Notes: generated by a model from the letters alone, not told the origin. 40,793 bases of DNA from Cytophagales bacterium (GCA_004294225.1 REBA01000028.1:1-40793); one strand, 5' to 3'. Shown: positions 9,672-18,732, counted from the first letter of the stretch. A program made the numbers and translations.

Positions 9672-10442
9672 ATGAAAACTAAAGAAGAAATAGTGAAAGA
9701 TTGGTTGCCTCGCTACACAGGAGTAGCTTTAGAAGAATTTGGAGAATATATTTTATTGACCAATTTTGGGCATTATGTAGAATTGTTTAGCGAAAAATTT
9801 GGAGTAGAAATCAATGGCAAAAATAAACCTATGCAATCAGCTACTGCTAATAATATCACTATTATTAATTTTGGTATGGGAAGTGCCATGGCAGCTACTG
9901 TAATGGATTTGCTATCAGCAATTCAACCCAAAGCAGCATTATTCTTAGGTAAATGTGGTGGCTTGAAAAAGACCAACATAGGAGATTTAATCTTACCAAT
10001 TGCCGCAATTAGGGGAGAAGGAACAAGCAATGATTATCTGCCTCCTGAAATACCTGCATTACCTTCTTTTAGGTTACAAAGAGCCGTTTCTTCAGTAATC
10101 AAGAAACACGAGTTGGATTATTGGACAGGAACTGTTTATACCACCAATAGAAGAGTATGGGAGCATGACGAGAAATTTAAAGAATATTTGAGAGATATTC
10201 GTACAATGGGAATAGATATGGAAACAGCTACAATATTTGTAGTAGGTTTTATTAATGGAATACCACATGGCGCCTTATTGTTGGTATCTGATAACCCAAT
10301 GACACCTGAAGGTGTAAAAACATCCAAAAGTGATTCTGCCGTAACTGAAAGATTTGTAAAGAAACATTTAGAAATAGGGATAGACGCTTTGATAGAACTG
10401 AAATCTTCAGGAGAATCTGTCAAACATCTTATTTTTGAGTAG
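9672..10442 (+). CDS. amn: AMP nucleosidase (short bacteroidetal form)
   Basis: Splits AMP into adenine and ribose 5-phosphate, a route for purine turnover and for adjusting adenylate levels. The 256 residues form a single nucleoside-phosphorylase fold, without the extra N-terminal domain of E. coli Amn. Seen in the sequence: FGMGSAMAA (67-75) for phosphate/ribose contact, FLGKCGGL (91-98), the ribose-binding MGIDMETATIF with Glu184, and SDNPMTPEGVKTSKSD with Asp207 as the candidate general acid. It is a single gene. MTA/SAH nucleosidase is the main alternative, but the length and the NPMTPEG motif favour AMP nucleosidase. Confidence 0.85.
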   Translation: MKTKEEIVKDWLPRYTGVALEEFGEYILLTNFGHYVELFSEKFGVEINGKNKPMQSATANNITIINFGMGSAMAATVMDLLSAIQPKAALFLGKCGGLKKTNIGDLILPIAAIRGEGTSNDYLPPEIPALPSFRLQRAVSSVIKKHELDYWTGTVYTTNRRVWEHDEKFKEYLRDIRTMGIDMETATIFVVGFINGIPHGALLLVSDNPMTPEGVKTSKSDSAVTERFVKKHLEIGIDALIELKSSGESVKHLIFE

Positions 10443-10553
10443 AATATATAATCTTATTTTTTAAATTGTTATAAATAAGATAATAGACTTTTTTTGCTTA
10501 TATTTATCAAGCTATAATTTTTATTGATTCTGTTTGATTTTATTTTATGATTT

Positions 10554-11168
10554 ATGGTTAATCAAGAAATAGAAAAGTTAATTGCTGAGCATAAAGAAAA
10601 AGAATATTGTTTTTATACCTTATTATCAGCATTGCCCGATCTCTTATTTATAATGGATATAGAAGGGAATTATGTGAAATATAGAAAAGGAGAGGGTTAC
10701 ATATTTATCCCACAAGATAAAATTGTGGGGAGCAATATTAGAGATTCAGGAATGCCTCAGAAAGTTATAGAGCTTATTTTAAAGCAAAACGAAGAAGCAA
10801 TTACTTCTGGAGAGATGAATGAAATTACATATTCTCTTCAATCTCCTTGGGGCGTGGAACACTTTTATGAATCTAGGGCGGTAAAATATGACGAAGATAA
10901 ATCTTTGAGAATTGTAAGAGATGTAACCGAAAAAGCAATAGCTCAAAAAAAGGTAGATATTCAACTAGAAACCTTAGAGAAAATAGCTGCTATCGTAAGC
11001 AGTGAACTAAGAAGCCCTGTCGCTAGAATTCAGTATATTTTAAATAATGATTTGAAAGACATAAGTATCGAGACCAATGCTAATTCAATGGATGAAATAA
11101 AAGCTACTATGAATCTTTTAGAGCAAAAGATTACAAAAATCAATCAATTGGTTCAGCTAAAAAAATAA
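10554..11168 (+). CDS. PAS-domain protein with a degenerate histidine-kinase dimerisation region
   Basis: A 204-residue cytosolic protein. Residues about 18-125 form a PAS sensor domain (LLSALPDLLFIMDIEGNYVK ... ending RIVRDVTEKA). Residues 135-200 are helical and closely resemble the dimerisation/phosphotransfer region of Bacteroidota PAS histidine kinases: IVSSELRSPVARI matches the usual SHELR-P-LARI H-box, except that the phospho-accepting His is Ser150. The frame then stops: there is no HATPase domain, and none follows in another frame. It therefore cannot act as a conventional kinase. It may be a remnant, or a regulator that dimerises with other kinases (inference). No response regulator is adjacent. 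Confidence 0.75.
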   Translation: MVNQEIEKLIAEHKEKEYCFYTLLSALPDLLFIMDIEGNYVKYRKGEGYIFIPQDKIVGSNIRDSGMPQKVIELILKQNEEAITSGEMNEITYSLQSPWGVEHFYESRAVKYDEDKSLRIVRDVTEKAIAQKKVDIQLETLEKIAAIVSSELRSPVARIQYILNNDLKDISIETNANSMDEIKATMNLLEQKITKINQLVQLKK

Positions 11169-11171
11169 AAA

Positions 11172-11201
11172 AATGCCGATGATTTTTACTTCATCAGCAT
11201 T
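11172..11201 (-). terminator. Intrinsic terminator for the 11232-11558 gene
   Basis: An 11-bp stem with one mismatch (11172-11182 with 11191-11201). Read on the minus strand it is followed by a long U-rich tract that overlaps the end of the convergent PAS gene. It lacks a T run on the plus strand, so it mainly terminates leftward transcription. Confidence 0.65.
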
Positions 11202-11231
11202 AAAACCAATTAACCATTTTAAACCTTATTT

Positions 11232-11558
11232 TTAATCTTTATTAGATTTTAAATGTCGCTTGTGGGCTTTTCCTGAATATTTAGAAACTCCATCATAACC
11301 GATTGCCCCGAAGTGGGCATCTCCGCTACTTTTTAATCTTTTTTTCTCCATTTTAAGATTGTGTTTTGCATGACGTTCTTTTTCTTTTTTAGCCTGACGT
11401 ATATGTTTTTTTGAATATTTTTTTTCAAGTTGAATTTCTTCAGCTGGGTCAGGAGGCACAGTTTCGTGTGTGTGGGTACTATTTGAAATTTGTGCATTAG
11501 CGATGGAAGCTAATCCAATACCAAGTATAAATATTATGAGCTTAAATATGTTTTTCAT
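11232..11558 (-). CDS. Small secreted basic protein, unknown function
   Basis: I do not recognise this 108-residue protein. It has a clear Sec signal peptide (residues 1-22, ending IANA before Q23). The mature part is short, strongly charged and rich in Lys, His and Arg (for example KKHIRQAKKEKERHAKHNLK), with no cysteine and no second hydrophobic segment. It ends in a small Gly-containing stretch (AHFGAIGYDGVSKYSG). It could bind an anionic envelope polymer or metal, but nothing proves this. It lies downstream of a beta-barrel gene on the same strand with a 176-nt gap, so it may have its own promoter. Confidence 0.6.
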   Translation of the reverse strand: MKNIFKLIIFILGIGLASIANAQISNSTHTHETVPPDPAEEIQLEKKYSKKHIRQAKKEKERHAKHNLKMEKKRLKSSGDAHFGAIGYDGVSKYSGKAHKRHLKSNKD

Positions 11559-11734
11559 AACGAAATTTTTTAATGGAAACCGCTATTTTGATTCTTTAAA
11601 AACCTATATAGACTTATTGATATTTTAAACGTGGTAATAGTTTTTTAAGATGAGTTGATGTAAGATTTTTATGGATTTTCAATAGAAAAAAATAAATTTA
11701 TTTTATAATATTCAAAAAATCAGCTAATGAAGAA

Positions 11735-12541
11735 TTAGTTTCTAAAGCCAAAAAATATATTGATGTAAACTGAGCTAAAAGTTGAAAAACTTTGAGGTTG
11801 TACAGTGCTCCTTTGGGTAACTCGCATCATTTCTATTTTTGAGGAGTAAGCTTCTAGAAGGCACCCTATTTCTATACCAGAGACATTATCTCTAAATTGA
11901 GCAAGTTCTATACTTAGTGCAGCTTTTAGATTAATACCAGGGACTATTTTTGATTGATCAAAGCCTTCAAAAAAAGATGCTTTACCTATTATTGGATTGC
12001 TATTGTCGGGGTCAAATGGCAATATTTTACTTATTCCATTATAATCATATTCTATCATATAAGGTTTCTTAATTCCAAAGCTAATCCCTCCAGCAAGGAT
12101 GAGATTTATTTGAACACCTTCTTCTTCTGCAGGTTCAAAAAGCAGAAATTCTCTTCCATATTGAAATCGCATTGGTAGAAAAACATTTGTTTTATATGCT
12201 GTAAAAATATTGCCATTGCTGTTGACACTGAGAACTTCTTTGGGGTGCTTGACATTGGTAATTTCAAAACCCAAATAATGGTATTGGTTTTTTTTGATAT
12301 GTCTATTATAACGAATCATACCTCCACCAATTAAGCCTGCATTACTATTGAAGTTAATACCTCCAATAATTTGACTTTGGTAAGTTTCGAAAGTTTGGTA
12401 TTCTTGACCTAATGTTTTATTAGAGGAAATGTAAATTATAAATTGAACTAGAAAAAAAATTAAAGTATAAAAAGTAGTTTTTTTAAAAAAAAGATTAAAA
12501 TTTAATTTGTTAATCAATTCTATGATAATATTCCAACTCAT
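11735..12541 (-). CDS. Putative outer-membrane beta-barrel protein
   Basis: A 268-residue protein with an N-terminal hydrophobic stretch (about residues 21-40, followed by TLGQ) that probably acts as an export signal. The remainder alternates polar and hydrophobic residues in short beta strands separated by turns (QIIGGINFNSNAGLIGGGMI, LILAGGISFGIKKPYMIEY) and ends in FFGFRN, an aromatic-containing terminus typical of outer-membrane barrels. Its pattern fits the small barrel or PorT-like proteins frequent in Bacteroidota, but I cannot name a family. It is the third gene of a probable leftward operon: lamin-tail protein, His-rich small membrane protein, this gene, with gaps of 44 and 30 nt. 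Confidence 0.65.
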   Translation of the reverse strand: MSWNIIIELINKLNFNLFFKKTTFYTLIFFLVQFIIYISSNKTLGQEYQTFETYQSQIIGGINFNSNAGLIGGGMIRYNRHIKKNQYHYLGFEITNVKHPKEVLSVNSNGNIFTAYKTNVFLPMRFQYGREFLLFEPAEEEGVQINLILAGGISFGIKKPYMIEYDYNGISKILPFDPDNSNPIIGKASFFEGFDQSKIVPGINLKAALSIELAQFRDNVSGIEIGCLLEAYSSKIEMMRVTQRSTVQPQSFSTFSSVYINIFFGFRN

Positions 12542-12571
12542 TGTTGATGTGTTTTCTTTTACTCAAACCTA

Positions 12572-12796
12572 TTAGATGTTATCATGTTCGTGATGATGGG
12601 TATGATCATCGTCGTATTTTATATATCGTTTTATAACTGTCCCAAAGATGAATACAGTTATCCAAGTAGGATATAGTGCCCATATGTTATCAACGTGTTT
12701 ATTGATGAGCAAGAGAATTACCTGTACGATGATACTAAAAATAATTCCAAAAACAGCTAAGGTTTGAAAAGCGTTAAAATCTTTAAAATCTTTCAT
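12572..12796 (-). CDS. Small two-helix membrane protein with His/Asp-rich tail
   Basis: A 74-residue protein with two predicted transmembrane helices (about residues 12-32 and 38-56) joined by a short loop. The C-terminal tail is YDDDHTHHHEHDN, a likely site for divalent metal binding. No signal peptide cleavage site. I do not recognise a family. It sits between the genes of an exported lamin-tail protein and a putative outer-membrane barrel on the same strand with short gaps, so it is probably co-transcribed. Metal sensing or handling is an inference from the tail alone. Confidence 0.6.
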   Translation of the reverse strand: MKDFKDFNAFQTLAVFGIIFSIIVQVILLLINKHVDNIWALYPTWITVFIFGTVIKRYIKYDDDHTHHHEHDNI

Positions 12797-12840
12797 AATT
12801 CAAGATATCGAATTGTGATGATGTTTCCTAGTTTTTGATT

Positions 12841-14535
12841 TCAAAATGAAGTAATCACTACTTGTTTTTTTACATCATTGATGATCCCTTTGAGGTTTGT
12901 GGTTTGGATATAAATTAAATATTGACCACAGGGAGCAAAATTTCCATCATCATTTGTGCCATCCCATTTTAGAAAGCCTTCACTTGAAATGGTTGTATTT
13001 TGAGCGATAGTTTTAATTTTTCGACCTTCGTGGTTATAAACCAAGAGGGTTACTAATATATTAGATGGTTCTTTGACGGAGTATTTAATGGTAGTGAAAT
13101 CTTTGTTTGAACCTCCAAATGGGTTAAATGCAATTGGTTCTATTTGCCATTCTTCCTCGAAGTCAATATTGTTTTTAGATTGTGAATTAATCAATCCTGG
13201 TGTAGCAAATCCAGATTGTTCTGAAGCAGAATTCCAGTTTTCTTTATTATTGGAAGCAACATTTGGAAATATTTTCTCTAGAGAAACTCCTTCTTTTTCT
13301 TTGAGCATTCTAAAATGCATTTTTTCATCGTAACTAAAAATATCAGATAATTGATTGTTGGGAAGAAATATTGCGGCGGTCCCATTGTCATCATTGAATG
13401 AAGGAAGGGAAGATTTATGAATATTGCCTATGTGAGTGTAATTAGAAGAAAGTATATCAGTATTGCTAGTAAATGCTATTATTTGAAGGGGTTCAATTAG
13501 CATTGTTTCTGAGGAAATTGTAAAAGAATTTATTGCTTCGTTTTTGTTGTTTAATTTCCAATTTTTTAAATCAATAATTTTCTTTGTACTAACGTTGATT
13601 AATTCTATAAAATCTACTCCACCAACTTTAGGATTAAAAAGAATTTCATTGAATACGATATCCCCACTATCAGCAATGGCTGGAAGTAATAGTTTGTAAA
13701 TCAAGTGTTCTGAAACACTCCTGAGATAACAATCTCTTAGTTGTTTTATTTGGAAATTGTAATAGAAACTGTTGAATAAGCTTTTTTTGATTTTTAGGGT
13801 TATTTTGTTGGATTCTGATGAAAAATTTAAGTTTTTGATTTCAATTGATTCTTCATCGATAAAGATATTTATTTTGGATAAGGATGAGGGGTTTATCGCA
13901 TTGTTCAGAGTAATTTCAACTAGGCTATCTTCTAGTGCTATGACAGATTTTATTTCAGTTTCTGGTGGAAGTTCTTTTGATTTTTGAATTTCGCTTAGGC
14001 TACCTGGAGTTCCTCCAATAAGCTCTTTAGAGGCTTGCCAATTTGATGATAATGTACATTCGCTATATAAATTGTTCAATTCAATGGTTCTCCCCTCTGG
14101 AACTATTGATGAATTATAGCCCATAAAATCAATTATTTCTGAACTCTTATTTTTTAAAAATAAGGAATCACCATCATTGTTGAGTGTGATAAAAGAACTA
14201 AATCCTAATGTTTTTCCATAGGAATTAAAGAATAATATATCGCTCGACTTACAAAGAATAAGGGAAGAAAATGGAGCTAGTTTTTGTGGATTAAATGAGA
14301 AACATTTGTCTCTATCGCAAATTTGATAACCATCAAGGTTAATAGTGTCCTTGGTGATGTTATATATTTCCACAAATTCACGTTCAGGCAAACCTATAGT
14401 TGGCGTGGGGTCGGGAAATATTTCTGTAAAAATAATGCTCTTCTTTTCCGAATTTTGAGCACATAACAAAATGGGGAATAGTCCACTAAACAGATACAGG
14501 AATAGTTGATAGCGAATGATAATGAGTTTTTTCAA
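12841..14535 (-). CDS. Lamin-tail-domain surface protein with FlgD-like C-terminal domain
   Basis: A 564-residue exported protein; signal peptide about residues 1-26 (ending LLCAQ). A first lamin-tail domain runs from about 32 to 150 (IIFTEIFPDPTPTIGLPE, EFVEIYNITKDTINLDGYQI), a second from about 293 to 410 (IVFNEILFNPKVGG, DFIELINVSTKKIIDLKNW). The C-terminus (about 480-560) is an immunoglobulin-like FlgD-type domain (VTLLVYNHEGRKIKTI, then LKWDGTNDDGNFAPCGQYLI), common in cell-surface or secreted Bacteroidota proteins. Lamin-tail proteins are often found with nucleases or on the surface; here no enzyme domain is seen. It heads the leftward envelope operon and is divergent from asd. Confidence 0.85.
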   Translation of the reverse strand: MKKLIIIRYQLFLYLFSGLFPILLCAQNSEKKSIIFTEIFPDPTPTIGLPEREFVEIYNITKDTINLDGYQICDRDKCFSFNPQKLAPFSSLILCKSSDILFFNSYGKTLGFSSFITLNNDGDSLFLKNKSSEIIDFMGYNSSIVPEGRTIELNNLYSECTLSSNWQASKELIGGTPGSLSEIQKSKELPPETEIKSVIALEDSLVEITLNNAINPSSLSKINIFIDEESIEIKNLNFSSESNKITLKIKKSLFNSFYYNFQIKQLRDCYLRSVSEHLIYKLLLPAIADSGDIVFNEILFNPKVGGVDFIELINVSTKKIIDLKNWKLNNKNEAINSFTISSETMLIEPLQIIAFTSNTDILSSNYTHIGNIHKSSLPSFNDDNGTAAIFLPNNQLSDIFSYDEKMHFRMLKEKEGVSLEKIFPNVASNNKENWNSASEQSGFATPGLINSQSKNNIDFEEEWQIEPIAFNPFGGSNKDFTTIKYSVKEPSNILVTLLVYNHEGRKIKTIAQNTTISSEGFLKWDGTNDDGNFAPCGQYLIYIQTTNLKGIINDVKKQVVITSF

Positions 14536-14575
14536 ACAAAATAATAGATGATTTGCACAAAAATAAATGAAAACC

Positions 14576-14606
14576 TTTGATTCTCATAAGCGATACATTA
14601 AATTTG
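14576..14606 (+). promoter_or_regulatory. Bacteroidota-type promoter for asd
   Basis: TTTG at 14576-14579, a 19-nt spacer, and TAAATTTG at 14599-14606, an exact match to the TTTG / TAnnTTTG consensus with the expected spacing. It predicts a start near 14610-14615, some 15-20 nt before the asd ATG at 14631. Confidence 0.7.
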
Positions 14607-14630
14607 TAAAATTAAATAAATAAAAAAAAC

Positions 14631-15647
14631 ATGAAATTAGCAGTAGTAGGTGCCACTGGTCTTGTTGGTGGCGAAATTTTGAAAGTTTTAGAGGAAAGAA
14701 ATTTGCCCATTTCTGAACTTATTCCAGTTGCTTCTGAACGCTCGGTTGGAAATGAAATATCTTTTAAAGGAAAAAAGTATAAGGTTGTTTCTGTAGAAAC
14801 AGCTATAGCTATGAGGCCAGAGATAGCTATATTTTCAGCAGGTGGGTCTACATCTTTAGAATTAGCACCTAAATTTGCTGCTGCCGGTACTACGGTAATA
14901 GACAATTCATCTGCTTGGAGAATGGATCCTACAAAAAAATTAGTAGTTCCTGAGATTAATGCCCATACTTTAACGAAGTCTGACAAAATTATTGCGAATC
15001 CTAATTGTTCTACCATTCAAATGGTTTTGGCGTTAAATCCTCTGCATTTGAAATACAAAATTAAAAGAATTGTTGTTTCTACTTATCAATCTGTTACTGG
15101 TACTGGGAAGAAAGCAGTAGATCAATTGATGAACGAAAGGAATGGCGTAGAAGGTCCTATGGCTTATGCTTATAAAATTGACCTCAATGTTATCCCTCAT
15201 ATTGATGTGTTTTTGGACAATGGATATACCAAAGAAGAAATGAAAATGGTTCATGAAACCAAAAAAATCATGATGGATGATACCATTACTGTTAGCCCTA
15301 CAGCAGTTAGAATTCCTGTAATGGGAGGTCATTCAGAGGCAGTAAACGTAGAGTTTGAGAACGAATATGATTTGGAAGAGGTGAAGCAAATAATGGCTAA
15401 TACAGAAGGAATTATTTTGGTTGATGATGTTAAAAATCTTCAATATCCTATGCCAAAAGATGCTCATGGAAAAGATGAAGTATTGGTAGGTCGATTGAGA
15501 AGAGACGAAACTCAAGCAAAAACATTAAACATGTGGATAGTAGCTGATAATCTTAGAAAAGGAGCAGCAACAAATGCTATACAAATTGCAGAGTATGTGA
15601 TTAAGCATGAATTAGTAGATGTAAATGCTAGACCTGTAGAGGCTTAA
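14631..15647 (+). CDS. asd: Aspartate-semialdehyde dehydrogenase
   Basis: Reduces L-4-aspartyl phosphate with NADPH to aspartate semialdehyde, the branch point to lysine/diaminopimelate, threonine, methionine and isoleucine. 338 residues, as usual. The N-terminal NADP-binding motif VGATGLVGGEIL is at 6-17, the catalytic Cys126 lies in NPNCSTIQM, and the substrate-binding region near RIPVMGGHSEAV is intact. The ATG at 14631 follows the promoter at a short distance and is preceded by an A-rich run, typical of Bacteroidota translation starts. It is a single-gene unit closed by a strong terminator. No other pathway genes are adjacent. Confidence 0.98.
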   Translation: MKLAVVGATGLVGGEILKVLEERNLPISELIPVASERSVGNEISFKGKKYKVVSVETAIAMRPEIAIFSAGGSTSLELAPKFAAAGTTVIDNSSAWRMDPTKKLVVPEINAHTLTKSDKIIANPNCSTIQMVLALNPLHLKYKIKRIVVSTYQSVTGTGKKAVDQLMNERNGVEGPMAYAYKIDLNVIPHIDVFLDNGYTKEEMKMVHETKKIMMDDTITVSPTAVRIPVMGGHSEAVNVEFENEYDLEEVKQIMANTEGIILVDDVKNLQYPMPKDAHGKDEVLVGRLRRDETQAKTLNMWIVADNLRKGAATNAIQIAEYVIKHELVDVNARPVEA

Positions 15648-15700
15648 AAAGAGGAGGAGCTTTTTGATTTATTAATAAGCTCCTCCTCTTTAATTTTTTT
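15648..15700 (+). terminator. Intrinsic terminator of asd
   Basis: A perfect 15-bp stem (15648-15662 with 15677-15691, core GAGGAGGAGC/GCTCCTCCTC) starting directly after the asd stop codon, with a 14-nt loop and a run of seven T at 15694-15700. Confidence 0.92.
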
Positions 15701-15850
15701 ATAATTTTTTATAGAGTTCAGCATAATTTTATACATATACTTTCAAATTTTTCCTTGATTGGTTTTGATTTAGAAATATTATTTTTTAAAAGTTGAAAAT
15801 GCAACTATTATATTCTATTCAATACATTATCTTATATAACTCGATATTAT

Positions 15851-15858
15851 TATCTTTA
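15851..15858 (+). promoter_or_regulatory. Possible -7 element for ispF
   Basis: TATCTTTA resembles TAnnTTTG and lies 22 nt before the ispF ATG. No TTG element is seen at the expected distance upstream, so this is weak. It is the best promoter candidate in the 180-nt gap after the asd terminator. Confidence 0.3.
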
Positions 15859-15880
15859 AAAGATTAATTCAATAAGAAAA

Positions 15881-16357
15881 ATGTCAATTCGTATAGGTTT
15901 TGGTTATGATGTTCATCGCTTAAAAGAAGGACGACCATTTTGGTTAGGCGGTATTATAGTCCCACATACTCATGGAGGAGATGGTCATTCAGACGCAGAT
16001 GTTTTGGTTCATGTGATCTGTGATGCTTTGCTTGGTGCTGCCAATATGCGCAACATTGGTTATCATTTTTCAGATAAAGATGCTAAGTATAAAAATATTG
16101 ATAGTAAAGAATTGTTGCATAAAGTCATGGATATGATAGAGGGAAAAGGTTATTCAATAAACAATATAGACACTACTGTATGCCTTCAAGAACCAAAGTT
16201 GAATCCATATATTGAATTAATGAAAGCAACATTAGCTCCTATATTAAAAATTTCCGAAGAAGATGTCTCTATAAAAGCTACTACATCCGAACTTATGGGC
16301 TTTGTGGGTCGTAAAGAGGGAATAGCTGCATATGCAGTAGTGCTGATTCAAAAATAA
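15881..16357 (+). CDS. ispF: 2-C-methyl-D-erythritol 2,4-cyclodiphosphate synthase
   Basis: Fifth step of the MEP isoprenoid pathway: it cyclises CDP-methylerythritol 2-phosphate with loss of CMP. A trimeric, Zn-dependent cytosolic enzyme; the 158 residues are standard length. Zn ligands Asp10 and His12 (GYDVHRL) and His44 (DVLVHVICDALLGA) are present, with the HSDADV motif at 36-41 and the C-terminal TTSELMGFVGRKEGIAA signature. It is followed after 5 nt by the penicillin-binding protein gene, so the two are likely co-transcribed, which would link isoprenoid carrier and peptidoglycan synthesis. Confidence 0.98.
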   Translation: MSIRIGFGYDVHRLKEGRPFWLGGIIVPHTHGGDGHSDADVLVHVICDALLGAANMRNIGYHFSDKDAKYKNIDSKELLHKVMDMIEGKGYSINNIDTTVCLQEPKLNPYIELMKATLAPILKISEEDVSIKATTSELMGFVGRKEGIAAYAVVLIQK

Positions 16358-16362
16358 ACATC

Positions 16363-18669
16363 ATGAAGTTGGAGGATAATAAGAACGAAGTCAAGCCTAA
16401 TTTTGAAGAAATAAAAAAACGTTGCTGGATAGTTTTTGGTGGAATAATTTACAATCTGGCTTTATTTATATTGCTAGTTCAGTTTAATTTTTTATGGTTG
16501 TTTGGCACTATTCCAGATGTTGAAAATGTAGAGAATCCTCAGAGCGAACAGGCTTCTGAGATTTATTCTTCAGACAATATTTTATTAGGTAAATATTTTA
16601 GAGAGAATAGAAGTCCTGTGTCTATTCATCAGATTTCTCCCCATGTTATCAATGCACTTATAAGCACTGAAGATCTTAGGTTTGAAGAGCATAGCGGTAT
16701 AGATTTAAAAGCATTCTTTGCAATTTTTTATTATGCTGCTAAAGGAGATCAAAGGGGAAGCAGTACTATTACCCAGCAATTAGCAAAAAACCTTTTTAAG
16801 ACACGAAAAAATTCTTCAGTAGGATTATTGAGTTATATTCCAGGGTTGAAAATACTTATTAGTAAATCTAAAGAATGGATTACTGCTATAAAGCTTGAAC
16901 GCACCTATACCAAAGAAGAGATTTTAGTATTATACCTCAATACTGTTGATTTTGGAAGTGGTTCTTATGGAATAAAGACAGCTGCAAGAACTTATTTCAA
17001 TGTTGCGGCAGACAGTTTAACTATCCCTCAAGCGGCAACGTTGGTTGGTTTGCTCAAAGCCACAACTACTTATAGTCCAATTATACATCCAGAGAAATCT
17101 ATAGAACGAAGGAATGTAGTGATGAGGTTAATGATTGAAAATAAAAAATTATCTAAAATTGAATATCAAAAATATTTCATGTTGCCCATTGGTCTAAATT
17201 TTAAAATAGAAGACCATAATGATGGCACAGCAACCTATTTCAGAGGGGTTCTAAACAAATGGTTGCTTCAATGGTGTAAAGAACATAACAAAGATTTGTA
17301 TGGAGATGGTTTGAAAATATATACTACTATCGACTCAAGATATCAAAAACATGCTGAAGATGCAGTAAGCAAACATATGAAAGTACTACAGCAAAGATTC
17401 TATAAACATTGGGAAGGAAAGAATCCTTGGGTTTACGAAAGTGGTAGAGAGATCCCCTTGTTCTTAGAAGAAGCTATTAGAAAAACAGATACTTATAAAG
17501 CCCTAGTCGCTAAATATGGTATAGGTAAAGATTCTATAAAAATTATGCTTAACCAGCCGAAGAAAATGAAAGTATTCACATGGGATGGTGAGAAAGATAC
17601 GATTATGAGTAGTATGGATTCGCTGAGGCATTATAAATATTTTCTTCATGCAGGTTTTATGGCTATGGATCCTTATACAGGAGAAATTAAAGCTTGGGTG
17701 GGAGGGATTAACTATAAATATTTCAAATATGATCATGTAAAGCAAAGTCGAAGACAGCCAGGTTCTTCATTTAAACCCTTTGTTTATACTGCCGCTCTAG
17801 ACAAAGGTTATTCTCCATGTTTTGCCCTCCCAGATATGCCTATAACATTTAAATATGAGGAAAATGGAACGACGAAAACATGGTCTCCCAAAAATTCAGA
17901 TTGGGTATTTACAGGCGATTCAATGTCGCTCAGAAAAGGAATGGCACGTTCTATCAATACAATTGCTGCCAGAACTATGCAACTGGTAGGAATTAATGAA
18001 GTGGTAAGGTATGCGCATAAAATGGGTATAGAGAGCCCATTAAAGGCAGTTCCATCTATTTGCCTTGGTAGTAGTGATGTTTCTGTTTATGAAATGACTG
18101 CCGCATACAGTGCATTTGTAAATAGTGGTGTATGGGTAGAGCCAATATTTGTTACTAGGATAGAAGATAGAAACGGGAACATTCTACATGAAGTAGTTCC
18201 TAAAACCAGAGATGCAATAAGTGAGCAGACGGCTTATTCTATGGTTCATATGCTCAAAGGTGGCACAGAAGAAAGAGGAGGAACTTCGCAAGCTTTATAC
18301 CCTTATGACATTTTTAGAGGCAATGAAATTGGAGGGAAAACAGGTACTACTTCAAATCATTCTGATGGATGGTTTATGGGGGTTACGAGAAGTATAGTAG
18401 CAGGAACATGGGTAGGTGGGGAAGATCGTTGCATACATTTCCGAAATTCTGCAATGGGCGAAGGTTCTAAAACAGCCTTACCTATATTTGGAATTTTTCT
18501 TGAAAGCGTTTACAAAGATACTTCTATTAATATTCTTAAAGGATGGTTTAAAAGACCTAAAAAATATAACGTAAATCTTCACTGCCCTTATAGGCCAGAC
18601 CATTTTAGATTAGATAGTATAACCACTATTGCTCCTAATGTAGCTGAAGAACCTAAAGATAGCATTTAG
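16363..18669 (+). CDS. Class A penicillin-binding protein (PBP1A type)
   Basis: A bifunctional peptidoglycan synthase: glycosyltransferase GT51 plus transpeptidase, anchored in the inner membrane by one helix at about 22-48. GT51: STEDLRFEEHSGID with catalytic Glu103, GSSTITQQLAKNL (132-144), and KLERTYTKEEIL (177-188). Transpeptidase: SxxK motif SSFK with Ser468 and Lys471, SIN at 530-532, KTG at 659-661 followed by TTSNHSDGWFMG. Total 768 residues, a normal length for the family. The ATG at 16363 lies 5 nt after ispF. All catalytic motifs are intact. It could equally be named mrcA or ponA; no lineage-specific symbol is assigned. Confidence 0.95.
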   Translation: MKLEDNKNEVKPNFEEIKKRCWIVFGGIIYNLALFILLVQFNFLWLFGTIPDVENVENPQSEQASEIYSSDNILLGKYFRENRSPVSIHQISPHVINALISTEDLRFEEHSGIDLKAFFAIFYYAAKGDQRGSSTITQQLAKNLFKTRKNSSVGLLSYIPGLKILISKSKEWITAIKLERTYTKEEILVLYLNTVDFGSGSYGIKTAARTYFNVAADSLTIPQAATLVGLLKATTTYSPIIHPEKSIERRNVVMRLMIENKKLSKIEYQKYFMLPIGLNFKIEDHNDGTATYFRGVLNKWLLQWCKEHNKDLYGDGLKIYTTIDSRYQKHAEDAVSKHMKVLQQRFYKHWEGKNPWVYESGREIPLFLEEAIRKTDTYKALVAKYGIGKDSIKIMLNQPKKMKVFTWDGEKDTIMSSMDSLRHYKYFLHAGFMAMDPYTGEIKAWVGGINYKYFKYDHVKQSRRQPGSSFKPFVYTAALDKGYSPCFALPDMPITFKYEENGTTKTWSPKNSDWVFTGDSMSLRKGMARSINTIAARTMQLVGINEVVRYAHKMGIESPLKAVPSICLGSSDVSVYEMTAAYSAFVNSGVWVEPIFVTRIEDRNGNILHEVVPKTRDAISEQTAYSMVHMLKGGTEERGGTSQALYPYDIFRGNEIGGKTGTTSNHSDGWFMGVTRSIVAGTWVGGEDRCIHFRNSAMGEGSKTALPIFGIFLESVYKDTSINILKGWFKRPKKYNVNLHCPYRPDHFRLDSITTIAPNVAEEPKDSI

Positions 18670-18724
18670 TTCAATATTTATATTTTATTTAGACTCCATA
18701 GAATAGGTTCTTTTCTAAAAATCG

Positions 18725-18732
18725 TATCTTTA
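18725..18732 (+). promoter_or_regulatory. Putative -7 element at the rlmN start
   Basis: TATCTTTA fits TAnnTTTG with one change and ends 4 nt before the rlmN ATG (18737). A -33 TTG is not clear. If used, the mRNA would be leaderless or nearly so. Confidence 0.35.
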
